Source: Burhinus oedicnemus (lineage: Eukaryota > Chordata > Aves > Charadriiformes > Burhinidae). Taken from it: a stretch of 64,000 bases of DNA. Of this stretch, positions 53,098 through 63,434 are shown piece after piece (the first letter of the stretch is position 1; every line of letters begins with the position of its first letter). Position numbers and translations under genes: made by a program. The notes under the pieces were generated by a model. It had not been told where the DNA came from. It made no database searches and was given only the letters and a program-made list of their open reading frames with translations. Where the stretch lies: positions 2,912,258 through 2,976,257 of the forward strand of contig VFFE01007767.1 of NCBI GenBank assembly GCA_008921705.1. Direction: 5' to 3'.

Positions 53098-53760
53098 TCA
53101 TAGAATCATAGAATAGTTTAGGTTGGAAGGGACCTTAAAGATCATCTAGCCCCGACCCCCCTGCCATGGACAAGGACACCTCCCACTGGATCGGACTGCT
53201 CAAAGCCCCATCCAACCTGGCCTTGAACACTTCCAGGGTTGCAGCCTCCACAGCTTCCCTGGGCAACCTGTTCCAGTGCCTCCCCACCCTCAGAGTGAAA
53301 AATTTCTTCCTGAGATCTAATCTAATCTACCCTCTTCCTGTTTGAAGCCATTACCTCTGATCCGATCGCTACATGCCCTTGAAAAAGTCCCTCTCCAGCT
53401 TTCTTGCAGGCCGCCTTCAGATACTGGAAGGCTGCTATAAGGTCTCCCCAGAGCCTTCTCTTCTCCAGGCTGAACAACCCCAACTCTCTCAGCCTGTCTC
53501 CACAGGAGAGGTGCTCCAGCCCTCTGACCATCTTTGTTGCCCTCCTCTGGACTTGCTCCAACAGGTCCATATCTCTCTTATGTTGGGGCCCCAGAGCTGG
53601 ACGCAGTACTCCAGGTGGGGTCTCAGGAGAGTGGAGTAGAGGGGCAGAATCACCTCCCTTGACCTGCTGGCCACACTTCTTTTGATGTAGCCCAGGATGC
53701 AGTTATCTTTCTGGGCTGCAAGTGCCCATTGCTGGCTCATGTTGAGCTTCTCATCCACCT
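53098..53760 (-). mobile_element. Young CR1 LINE, 5'-truncated, reverse orientation
   Basis: The left edge is the tail TCATAGAATCATAGAATAG. Reading on the minus strand yields 3' UTR, then the ORF2 end ([20 protein letters not shown]), and further up DEKLNMSQQWALAAQK, where the copy is cut off near CATCCAC. It is almost base-for-base the inverted counterpart of the copy at 44.2-44.8 kb and extends about 60 bases further 5'. It lies in an intron of the minus-strand gene in the same transcriptional sense. Confidence 0.95.
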
Positions 53761-56070
53761 ATCAGGTGTGGATCAGGGCCTATCTGTCTAGGTTCTCATT
53801 CCTCTTCCCCCTGCATCCCACAGTAAGTTTTACAGTAAGTCCTCTTTAGCTTGCATGGCATTCTGAGGAGAGTGCCTTTGGTTGACTCCACTTGGTGTGT
53901 TCACACCAAAGACAATAGTCTGACCACTCTCCCATGATTGTCTAAGAAGGGAACGATGCACTGGACTCCATTTTTGCTGGCTGGGTACCTCCAACTGTCA
54001 TTGCTCCTTGATGACTAGCCTTTAATCAAATAACCTAACAACTCTCATCCCAGATAAAAGGAATAAAAAGCAGCAGGCAAAGAATGTATGATGTAAAGGG
54101 AAGTGGAAGGGTGAAGAAAGAGAGACTCCTAGTGCATGTTTCTTTATTGTTATTTGTTCTGTCTCCCTTCACACTGTACAGTGAACATGAGTTGCTACAG
54201 ATGCAACAACCTTTGCGTGCAGCTCAAGAAACCACATACAACATCTGGAACTCATATGTCAGATCACATCCCTAACTCCCCTACATTACTGAAAACAGGC
54301 ATTCAGTTTCAACCTCCCTTTTGACAAGTTAATTGCACTTGTATAAGATAATGAGCTATCAAGAACAGACAGGCTGAAAGTAGCGATCCTCTCTAATAAA
54401 AAATAAAAAGAATGCTTCCTCTTCCATGACAGATGGGGATGACATTGACAGGACATTGACTCCTGATCCAGGTGATGGGAAATAGTCTGCTTTCACATCT
54501 TTACAAGCCACCATTAAAACTGGGAGAGGAGGAATCAAGGGAAGAGTCTTTCCTTTCAAATACATTGCTACTACCTTTCTGTGGTCTGACACACCACCAC
54601 TATCTGTCTGTTTCTTGGCAGTATTTTGCCCTCACTTACTTCCCTCCAGCAGTTGTATAGCCCCACAGTTGGTCTGGGTCTCCCCACCACAGAGTCCACT
54701 GGATAAATTCCTTACAGCCTTCTCTCTTCCCAGCCACAGACTAGAGCAATACCAAATGACTACCACATTGGTGGCTCTCCTTTCCTAGGGCTGGGGCCTT
54801 GTGGGCTTCCTTCCACAAAACCACCAACTCAACCAAACGCAGTCTCTTACTAAATAAGAGACAAACCCTTACACCTTTCCAATGCTCTGTCTCAGATGAT
54901 GTGCCCTAAGCTGTCTTGCCTCTAACTGCCCAACACTATGGCTGTCTAAAAGTGTCTTTGCCTCTTTTGTAAGACTGATGGTACCTCCTCTAAGGCACTT
55001 GCCACATAAGGCAACACTAAGTGCTCTCCTCCCCATGTGATTTCCAGTTTCCTGTGGTGTTTGTAGTAGTACCACCTAAACCATCACAGTTCCTGCCCAG
55101 AGGAAGTAAGGAGAATACAAGTGAGCACGTCCTCTTTTAACCCTTTTCTAGGACCAATTCCCTCCCACTTTTTTCTACACCAGTGGCAAGGCAGGAATAG
55201 TACAAAATCACCCATAATCAGCTGAAAACAGCCCTTGCCACTCAGAGAGGCCACCCTCTTTTTACAAGTAAGAAGCCTAGAGAAGGAAAAACAAAACCTA
55301 ATGAAGTCCTCCCTTGGTTATTTGACTGGGAGCCCTCAGGTAGAGGTCACAACTGGTGAAATGCTCTATTTGACCAGAGTTCCTTTCAAGTATTTCTGGC
55401 TGACCAAAAATTAGGCAAGTAGAAAGAAACCTAGTACCTGCGTGTAATTTGCTCAGTGTCTGTTAATTTTGCTTTTTTTGTCTGACTGTCATGAGAAGTA
55501 ATGAAGGCAAAGTCTGCAGTGCAAAACTCCAGTCAAATATGTTCTTAAATGTCTGAAAAATTCCCCCAAGTCCCCGCAAATGATGGAAACTGTTGATTGT
55601 TCCTCAGTATTGGCAATATTGTTGCTAAAGGAGAGTAAGATTGATGGAGGGAGGCCTTATAAGAACCTTCATTAGATCAAATCAAATATCTACCCCAGTG
55701 CAGCGGAAGGAAAATGACAACTATTTTTCTCCATTAGGAATAATATCTTTGATTTTGACTCCATTTGCACGAGCATAAAAAAGAAGAAAGTCAGGTCATA
55801 AGGGAAAATTAAAACCAAATCATACAAAACCCCATGAAAATAAGGTAAAAGGAACTATCCAATGCTCCTAGCGGATATTATGTTCTAAGCAGCCCATTGC
55901 CACAAGAACTGCTATCAACTTAGAGCTGAGTGTTTTCCAACCCCTTTGATTCCAGCAAGCTGAGCATGTCATTACTCAAACATACAGGCCTGCGTCCTTA
56001 TCTATCTCTTTGGCCTGTTCCTGAAGATCTAATTATCTTCATTCTTTAATTATCAGAGAATGTAACTTAC

Positions 56071-56137
56071 CTGGAGTATTCAGGCATTTTATCCTCTCAC
56101 CACAAATGCTTGGAGATTCAGTGCATTCATCTCTGTC
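56071..56137 (-). CDS. Small exon encoding an EGF-like module
   Basis: A 67-nt exon between TTGTGATTTACAG and CCAG|GTAAGT, phase 0 in and phase 1 out. It encodes DRDECTESPSICGERIKCLN and TPG. Joined to the next exon it continues GGFRC, giving the EGF signature D-x-D-E-C-x(6)-C-x(5)-C-x-N-T-x-G-x-F-x-C. The DxDEC start and N-T-x-G are typical of calcium-binding EGF modules. The sixth cysteine of a normal EGF is not clearly placed and may be C287 of the following TNFR-like part. The phases match both neighbours exactly, which is the main reason to accept so short an exon. Confidence 0.88.
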
Positions 56138-57464
56138 CTGTAAATCACAAGAATCATACTGAACACTTTAACGCAACAACTTAAATTTGAAACAGGCACT
56201 TCTTCAGGCTCTGTGACACCCATCTGCCAGTAAAAGGCACACATGGGGATGGAGAGGGGGCTGATCTCATAAACATGTTGGAGCAAGACAACTTGTTTTC
56301 GATTTGTCATCTGTTTTAACAAGTTATCCAAAAAGACTGAGCAGAAAGCTAGTAGTGCGCAGATGACGAGCTAAATGGATTGGTTGTACAACTAAGGCTT
56401 GTTATGATGCACAATCTGTGAGACAGTACCACATCCCTGAGAAAAATGCATCACTTGAATGGTCTTAAGGATGTTGTAACAATCAAGACAGTGTTAGGAA
56501 GGGCTCTTAAAGACATTTAATCTGGGAGGAAGGTGCTAACTGAAAAACACACAACAAAGGTAAATGATAAAGTAGTATTTCCTATCAACAAGCCCTCCTT
56601 TCACCCTACAGCAGGCAGAGGGGAAAGAATAATATGCAACATTTGCATTTAAATTCTAGCATTAAAGAAAACTGAGACTAGCAGAGAGGGAACTGGACAG
56701 ACCCTTTCAGGTTCTCCTCTCAGTATCTTGGGCTTAGGTCAACAGCCATTTGGGCTCATGTTAAGCTAAGAATTGGGGGCAATACTTGGCAAACAAGACA
56801 CTGCTTTAAAAGTCAATTTCCCCATATATCTTAGGATATCTAAACAAAAGAAAGTGACCAAAGAACCATTTTATTTTGCTTACAGGCTTTTTTTGTATTG
56901 TATAATAAAATGTATTTTATAATAAAAAGTATTTAATAATAAAAGCATCTGTGTTCTATATTTTTTATATGTTAGTGTGTTATGTTTAAGCTGGAACTAG
57001 TTTTTACATTTAGCTGACAACTTTTGTTTCCAAACTTATAAATAAATATCTGACCTCTATTTTTGCTTGCTAAAGCTTTCCTCTGCTTTTCATAGATGTC
57101 TAGAAGTTCCTGTAGAGTGGACTGGGATTAAACAGACAAATTGAGCATCCATGACTATACATGTTTTAGGATGTCCTTTCCTACCATCATGAAAAGACTC
57201 AAAGTCCTGCCACCTGTCAGGTTTGGGAAATCATTACACCCAACAGGCACAAACTAGTGCCCCACTTAGAGCAGTAAATGATAAAGGGAACACCCATAAA
57301 AAATGTCAGGAAGACTTTGAAGTGCCATAGACCCATTCGGTAAAGCACATGCTTCAAACTGGATCTCTCTAGCTCTCCAAGTAGTTATTTCCAGAATGTT
57401 ATCCCAGTATGTCCCACAAAATACTTCACAAGAAATAACTGAAAGATACAGAATTATATTTCAC
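56138..57464 (-). other. Intron between coiled-coil exon and EGF exon
   Basis: A 1.3-kb intron with donor CAG|GTGAAA and acceptor TTTACAG. No repeat or gene was recognised. There is an A/T-rich stretch with repeated ATAATAAAA near 56.9 kb. Confidence 0.8.
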
Positions 57465-58003
57465 CTGGCAAATCCGATCAGAGTTTGCAGAACACTCGGC
57501 CATTTGGAAAAAACCAGCAGGACACAATGTGCATTTTTCACATTGTGAAGGTGTCTTCTGGAAATTGCAAAATTCATCACTTTCACAAAGGCCACAGTCC
57601 AGCAAAGACTCTCCAACGTTAATCACTTTTGCATCCACTTCTACTTTATGCACAGAGTATGACTTCTGGAGATGATTTCTGACCTGGTTCTGAAGTCCTT
57701 GAAGATGACTTTCAAAATAATTTTGAATATCTTCTTGCAAACTCTGAAATGACATTTGTTTCACCGTATCAAAAAGCATGCCATACTGGACTTTGATCAG
57801 ATCCATTTGCTCATACATTTTTCTTTGCTGTTCAAGAATCTCCCGTTGCTGGCTAACCAGTATCTGCTGCTGTTCAGCAAGTTTTTGCTGCAAATCGACA
57901 ATGATCTGCTGTTGGCTTTTTAGCATTTCAGTAAATTTCTCATGCCCTTTTGCAAGGTGCAGCTGTAGTATTAGGGCATCTTCAGATGGAACTTCATTTT
58001 CTC
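57465..58003 (-). CDS. Exon encoding Q-rich coiled coil and first TNFR-like cysteine module
   Basis: A 539-nt exon entered in phase 1 after TTTGTATTTCAG and leaving in phase 0 at CAG|GTGAAA. The first 26 residues (from GENEVPSEDALILQLHLAKG) lead into a long heptad-like helix rich in Q, L and I (KSQQQIIVDLQQKLAEQQQI, then LVSQQREILEQQRKMYEQM). This covers roughly residues 78-185 of the predicted protein and predicts a coiled-coil oligomer. The last third has eight cysteines (C204 to C246) in a TNFR-type pattern, including CEKCTLCPAGFFQMAECSAN and closing SDRIC. Helical oligomerisation followed by cysteine modules suggests a secreted or membrane-anchored multimer. The TNFR assignment is from the C-x2-C-x2-C-P-x-G-x-F signature. 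Confidence 0.92.
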
Positions 58004-60169
58004 CTGAAATACAAATGGTCGATTATTGTCCAAGAAAAGTAATTTTCCAGCTTGCTGTATTATCTCTTCAAAGGCATTCAAATTTTAATAAGTTAATGAA
58101 AAGTCTCATTAAATTCAAGTCATGATTATAAGTCCAGTTACTTTACCATCTTTGTAGCCCCTTCATGGGACCACAAGGTCATCCATTTCATAAGCAACAA
58201 CATTTATAGTTGTAGATATTTAAAAAGTTGTAATCAAGCCCCATGCTTCAGGGCATAAATCACAGGGGTTCAATAACAGATTAATCATTCCTGTGTACAT
58301 GTTCAAATACAGTAAAGAGTAAATGGTCAATTTTCACTGTAGAGGTGATAAAATAAGGTGATAAAACTTGCTGAGAATACTAAGCTATTAAGGGTAGTAA
58401 AAGTAAGGGTCAATTGCCAAGAGCTGCAAAAGGAGTCTATGATACTAAGTAGTGGCAATAAAATGGGAAAAAGAAACTCAAAGGAGATAAAGGTGAAATG
58501 AGGCACCTACTGGAAAAAAAAAAATCTAAGTGTCTTATATCAAATGTTGTACTTGTAGATTATTATCACCACTTGGAAATGATCTTGAGGTAATATATCT
58601 AGATATAGATCTTGGGCTACAGAGTCATGTAATCATCAGTTCAGTACCCAACAGAGGTCAAAAAGGCAAATAAAATGCTAGGACTAATTAGAAGAGGAAT
58701 ACATAACAGAAGAGAATGTATTGTTATGACATTATATTAATCAATAGAGCATCTTCAATACAGCATGCAGTCTTGGTTCTCCATCTCAAAAAAGCACACA
58801 GAAGAACTTGAAAAGTTCACAAAAGGGTAGCAAGGAACATCTCACATATGATACTGCTACAGTATGACAAAGCAGGTAGGATTTTTCAGGCTTGGGAAAA
58901 AAGAAGAAACCGAACAACTGTGCTATATTACAGGTGTCCTAAAGCAAGTGGATATGGGAAGACTCTTCACTCTTTCTTCCAATACAAGAATTAGGGGACA
59001 TTAAATGAAGGCAGCAGTTTCAAAACATTTTAAAAGTTCAACTAGATCCAGAAAGTTGCGGGCCCAATATATAAAATAAAATCAATTTGTGGCTAACAGA
59101 TACACAGACATCAATCAGGTTCAGGAAATCTGAGCAACAAACTGTCGGAGCTGGGAAAATGATCAAGGCAAGTATCATGCCATGCTTTCCACAGTATCCA
59201 CTGCTGGACACTGCCCGAGAGAGAATCCTGAATCCAATACGGTCGCTCATCTGTTCTTATGCAGCACTGAATTTTCTTCTTTTACGTGCAGAACATCAAG
59301 GATGAGACAATGAAAAAAACCATAGCCGGTTCCTGTTTATGGTTCCTAAAATATTTTGCTTTTCAGTTACTTTTAGTCACAGCATAAGGCACACATTAAG
59401 TTTTATTTTTCAGTATTCACTTAAATATTAAGGTAGTTTGCAGGGTACTGGATTTGAGAAAGTAAAGACCAGGATTCAGGAAAGGCCACACTCCCCATCC
59501 AAGATGGAAATTCCAGATCTTGAAATATCTGGCAAATTATATCCCCAGATCTCCTTCCGTTTAACATGAACAAGTAGTTCTGTGAAGAGAACCAATGTCA
59601 TCCAATTCTTTGTGGATTTCTGTTTTCCATTTGATTGGCTAAATAAGCAGCACTACCTTCACCACCTTTCTTCTTCAGAATACAGAGCAACAACCAAGCT
59701 GCTTTTGTCCTACCAGCTGAAAGGATTAACAGCTAGAGGCAAACTTTCAAGTGCTCACATTCGACTCTCTCCTCTCTTTAATCACCTCTTACAAAGTTTA
59801 TACAACCTTGCCTACTTTTAATACCTCTGCCCATTGTCAAATTTGCCTGAAATCAGCCCATAGGTTTGACAGATACTGGGCAGCAAGACAGTTACAAGCA
59901 CACTGTGATTGCCTATCAAGATTTTTCATCAACCTACATGGGCTCCATTTGTGCTTGAGGCTGGAAAGACATGAACAAATCCCTTTTCACAAAACTTCTG
60001 CTCTCAAAAGTCTGGCTTACAGCCAAGAATACAGGCAGAAGAGCACAGGTCTTTGCCATGTATTTTGGCCGTACAAGTGACAACACAGTGCAAAAGGACT
60101 ACGCCATGTGTCAGTAAGTTGTGTCTTCAAAGCAGATGGAAATTCTGTGAGGAAAAGGGTTGTCCTTAC
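58004..60169 (-). other. Intron upstream of the coiled-coil exon
   Basis: About 2.2 kb, mostly filled by an ancient CR1 in the opposite orientation. Splice borders are CCAG|GTAAGG and ATTTCAG if the upstream exon is right. Confidence 0.6.
58340..59265 (+). mobile_element. Ancient CR1-like LINE, degraded, forward orientation
   Basis: Successive diverged landmarks include the AAATGCTAGGACTAATTAGAAGAGGAATACATAACA region and the CTCCATCTCAAAAAAGCACACAG region. Then come GAAAAGTTCACAAAAGGGTAGCAAGGA (equivalent of the QKRATK block) and AGAATTAGGGGACATTAAATGAAGGC. The 3' part resembles 'ccactgtcggaagacaggatac...cggtcgttcttatg', here CCACTGCTGGACACTGCCCGAGAGAGAATCCTGAATCC with TCTGTTCTTATG at the end. 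This form is typical of old amniote CR1 lineages such as those abundant in turtles and crocodilians. It has no intact frame and runs antisense to the host gene. Confidence 0.75.
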
Positions 60170-60378
60170 CTGGCCAAATAAAGCATATGCACCTAGAAAA
60201 ATAGCTTAAGAAGGCTGGCATATTGAGGCTTTGAGTACCATGTTGACTACTGTTACTTAATTGTTTCTTGGTAGATCTCCCTGTATGTTTTCTGAGAGGG
60301 ACTTCATCCTCTTGTCCGGTGTTAACATGATTTCTTACATGCTTGGATAAAACGTGAGAACAGGGCTCCATGCTAGTA
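60170..60378 (-). CDS. Probable first coding exon of the TNFR/EGF/jelly-roll gene
   Basis: A 209-nt exon-like unit: acceptor ATAACTGCATTGCAG, then seven bases, then an ATG at 60371 in a strong context (AGCATGG, A at -3 and G at +4). It is open for 67 codons to the good donor CCAG|GTAAGG. It leaves in phase 1, exactly what the coiled-coil exon needs. It encodes a charged, Cys- and His-containing N-terminus (MEPCSHVLSKHVRNHVNTGQ) and then a short, mildly hydrophobic stretch (MPAFLSYFSRCICFIWPG) just before the junction. That stretch could be a poor signal anchor (type II topology) or, starting at its internal Met, a poor signal peptide. Its arginine weakens both readings. Splicing and phase support it, while the residues alone do not, so another upstream exon remains possible. 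Confidence 0.45.
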
Positions 60379-61354
60379 CTGCAATGCAGTTATCAATAAA
60401 AATAATATAAACATAGCTAATAATGAGCAGTACCAGAAAACCTAAAATCTAAATGCATAGGAAACTCTACATAGTACTAACAGCCATCGCATTTACTGTC
60501 AAATGAGCTGCATACATGTCTACCTTTATCAGTAACTTCAGAAAGAGGTATCTTGACTTTAAGCTTGAAATGTTAACAAATCCAGGTTTGTAAGGAACAA
60601 ATAGTAATGAAAGTAACAGCATTAAACTCTAGGCCTTCTGACCCTCTTTGTCAATGAAACAGGAAAAAAGAAATAACCTTCACAGAGGTGAGGAAAAGTC
60701 CAACTGCACCACTTAAAAGTCAGCCCAGGGAACTGCCTCTGGGGAACTGTGAGAGGGAGTGCATCCTTTAGTCAAGAATATACTGCCAAACCGCTTTTTT
60801 TCCAAAAACACTTTTCCTCCAGTTCCCAGTGGCTGAGATTCAGGGACCAGTAACATTCTGAATTATTCCAGCCATCACAAATTTATAGACAGGGAGAATA
60901 CAGACTCTTCTAAGACAGGGTTATTGGGCTCTTCCCATTCTGGGAATCTGGGCTTTTCTCTCACACACGAGCAAAACTGTTACAGCAAAGAAAGGTTAAC
61001 TAAAGCCCTGATTCAATAAGAGACATAAAGTAGAGCTTATTTTTAAGCACATACTTAAGAACCATTGTCTTCAGCCAGTAACTGTCTGACTTTCTGGCAG
61101 TAACAACAGCTGAAATTTTAAGTACTGATTGCAGTGGAGCTTACTGACATGATGGACCAGCTTTCTATTATCTCTGCCCTAAACAGCCTTACTGAACTTT
61201 GTAACAACAGCTGCATTCCAGTCAGTCAAGGAGCTTTGCTCCTTTTGGCTGTCTAAAGCTCAGCTGGTGAGAATGAGGCCTAAAAAATTCTTTGTGAGTG
61301 TTTTTTTTCTCTCATTTTTATTGGTTTTGCAGTACCATGACTAAACTTATACTT

Positions 61355-61466
61355 ACCAGTAGAAGAGGCCCTTCACTGCACAGTAGTACAGCCGGTGCTA
61401 CTGGCAGTTCACAATACCAGAACAAGAGAGAGCATAATAAAGCTCTTGCACAAAAAAGAAGACTCT
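61355..61466 (-). other. Candidate untranslated or missed exon with near-consensus donor
   Basis: On the minus strand the string TTCTACTG|GTAAGTAT is a near-perfect 5' splice site, and TATATTTTCAG lies 110 bases upstream. One frame between them is hydrophobic (LLCSLLFWYCELPVAPAVLL), but it has no ATG and meets a TAG at the putative acceptor, so it cannot be a signal-peptide start. As a 5' UTR exon joined to the acceptor at 60378 it would make sense. No direct support exists. Confidence 0.22.
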
Positions 61467-62564
61467 ACTGAAAATATATTACATTCAATTAAGCCGAAGT
61501 GATATCTTGTTTGCCAAAAGAATTCTGAAGAAGTGGTCTAAAATAGCTCAGACGCAGAGTGCCCTAAATATGGCCTTGTTTCTCTCCATTAATTATACAA
61601 AGGTAAGACACGGTGAACATATCAGATGGGGATGTCTCTATTGCAGACATCTAAAATTATTAGAATTCCATTGCAAGTGATCTTTACACATTAGTAGATG
61701 CCAGCAATCCCACTTAAGTACTGTTCCACATTGCCCAGACAAGCATTGAACAGGTATACCCATTAGCAACACTCAGATGTTCCCATGACCACAGACGCAA
61801 TATTACTTTCCTTCCACATGCATGCCACACACAGCCATAGCAAGGTCTGTTTTGCAAACAGCGGCTCCATGCTTCTGGGATCAATCCATGGTGCAAACAC
61901 AGCATCACATACAAACCGCTGCTACATTTCCCTAGTAAGCCTGGAAATGACACATCATCCTGAGGGCATGCTGCACAGACAAGGCAGCTGTCAGGCACAA
62001 TCTGCCACTGCACAAGGGGCAGAGGCTAAAAGCAGTCACCCTACTGAGAGGAAGGTGAGATCTTGATTGGGACCGGAGAGCACAGGGTCATCTGATGGTG
62101 CCAGTCACTCCAGGTGACCACAGGAGATGAGAGAGCAGCGGCCTGCAGGCACTGCTCATTGCACAGGTAGCAACAGCACAAGAACCTAGAACATTGTTCA
62201 CCAGGTTTGGCAAGTATGAGATATGGCAGCTGTACATTATTTTGCCCAAATGCAGGTGTTTGCAGCTGCAGAGAAGTCTGCCCAAAAGAAAACAACAGAA
62301 CAATGGGTCTGATAGGGAAAACGAAGGATTTAATGGCAATTAATGAGTGAGGAGAGAAACACAGAGGAATACAAAATGATAACAAAAATAGGTCCTGTGC
62401 ATTCCTTCTTTTGGAATGCCAGTCTTTCATCTAAAGTAAGGTGTACTCAGGGTGCTGCTGAGAAACAGTAGTGACAATCTTGCAGGGGAATGGGTTCATC
62501 TGATTTGAAAAGGAAGTACAAGTCTGCACTCCAGCATCTTCACTTAACAAACAGAAGTGGTGCT

Positions 62565-62720
62565 TCAGCTGCAGTTGGCAGGAGCTTTCCAGATAGCAGC
62601 TGTGGTGTTGATGATACCGGCTGAAAAGATGATGATGTTCTGTGTCCCCACATAAGTGCTGTGCTGGTTCTGGTAGGCAGCCGGTGGACAGTTACAGTCA
62701 CCTACCTCATGCAGATGGGC
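62565..62720 (-). other. Candidate terminal coding exon of an unknown minus-strand gene
   Basis: After the acceptor TGTCTCTGTTTGCAG a 51-codon frame runs to TGA. Many codons end in C or G (AAC ATC ATC ATC, GCC, TAC CAG AAC CAG CAC AGC), unlike flanking sequence. It encodes AHLHEVGDCNCPPAAYQNQH, then STYVGTQNIIIFSAGIINTT and AAIWKAPANCS. The WKAP phrase recalls strands in reeler-type and other extracellular beta domains, but that is only a hint. No preceding exon with matching phase was secured, and a competing donor (GAG|GTAGGT) lies 15 bases in. A pseudogene fragment or chance is possible. Confidence 0.28.
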
Positions 62721-63247
62721 CTGCAAACAGAGACAGTGCTGGGCATCAGCTAGAGCCCCCGATACTGGCCTGTATCTCAAAGGGCTGATATCGGGCATGG
62801 TCTTCAGCAAACATTCAAGTAGATTGCACCTCATATGAACAGCGCTACACAACAGCTTGAACAAAAGATTATTCTGCTCACCAAAACACAGCCTTCACTG
62901 CCAGGTAAACTGGAGAGGAGGTCTCTCTTAGTGACTGAAGAATCACTGCAAATCTACTCATGCACTATCACAGAACTGGTAGTCATAGGCTGCGGTGGGC
63001 CACCAGGTCTCCATCTGTGGATGGTGAATTAATACAAGCAGAAAAATGGCCTTAGGGTCACCTAGGCAGCATATTCCAGCTCCCCTGCTGTCTGAGGAGA
63101 TGGCAATGGCAAAGAAACACCCCATGCAGCTGGCCTTACAGTCATGTGCTGAAATGGTAACCAGACAGAAATGTTTCCCTAAAAACAAGAGAAAGACAGG
63201 AACAGTCACTGACCTGTTTCTTCTTAGATTGTTTCCTCTATTTTCAG

Positions 63248-63434
63248 CTACAGCACCTTAGATGTGAAACTGAAAGGCCAGACAGCCTTCTGTTTCTTTC
63301 TTCCACCAGGAATTAACTATACCTTTATACTTGATCTAAAAACACTAGAAATCCCCAAAACGAATTGTCTGCACGTGACTGCCAGAGAAACCTCCTCTTT
63401 TGGGGTGACCAAGGAATTAGAATTAGGAGGATGG
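63248..63434 (+). other. Candidate internal exon on the + strand, extracellular-type sequence
   Basis: Bounded by GATTGTTTCCTCTATTTTCAG and TGG|GTGAGG, 187 nt, open in phase 1-in/0-out. It encodes YSTLDVKLKGQTAFCFFLPP, then GINYTFILDLKTLEIPKTNC and LHVTARETSSFGVTKELELG. Alternating hydrophobics and two cysteines suggest a beta-rich extracellular domain, vaguely CUB-like. I cannot name a family, and no other + strand exon connects to it. A minus-strand open frame covers the same DNA, so chance is a serious alternative. Confidence 0.25.

Larger units (their letters stand above)
50535..56070 (-). other. Large intron between EGF exon and terminal exon
   Basis: Donor CCAG|GTAAGT and acceptor CCTGTGAACAG flank 5.5 kb. 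It holds a recent CR1 at 53.1 kb and an open frame on the opposite strand at 51.64 kb. The remainder is unremarkable. Confidence 0.85.

Noticed and set aside
61360..61466. Hydrophobic minus-strand frame as a signal peptide for the TNFR/EGF gene
   Set aside because: There is no ATG in the frame and a stop lies at the putative exon start. The short ATG frame beside it (MLSLVLVL) stops at once.
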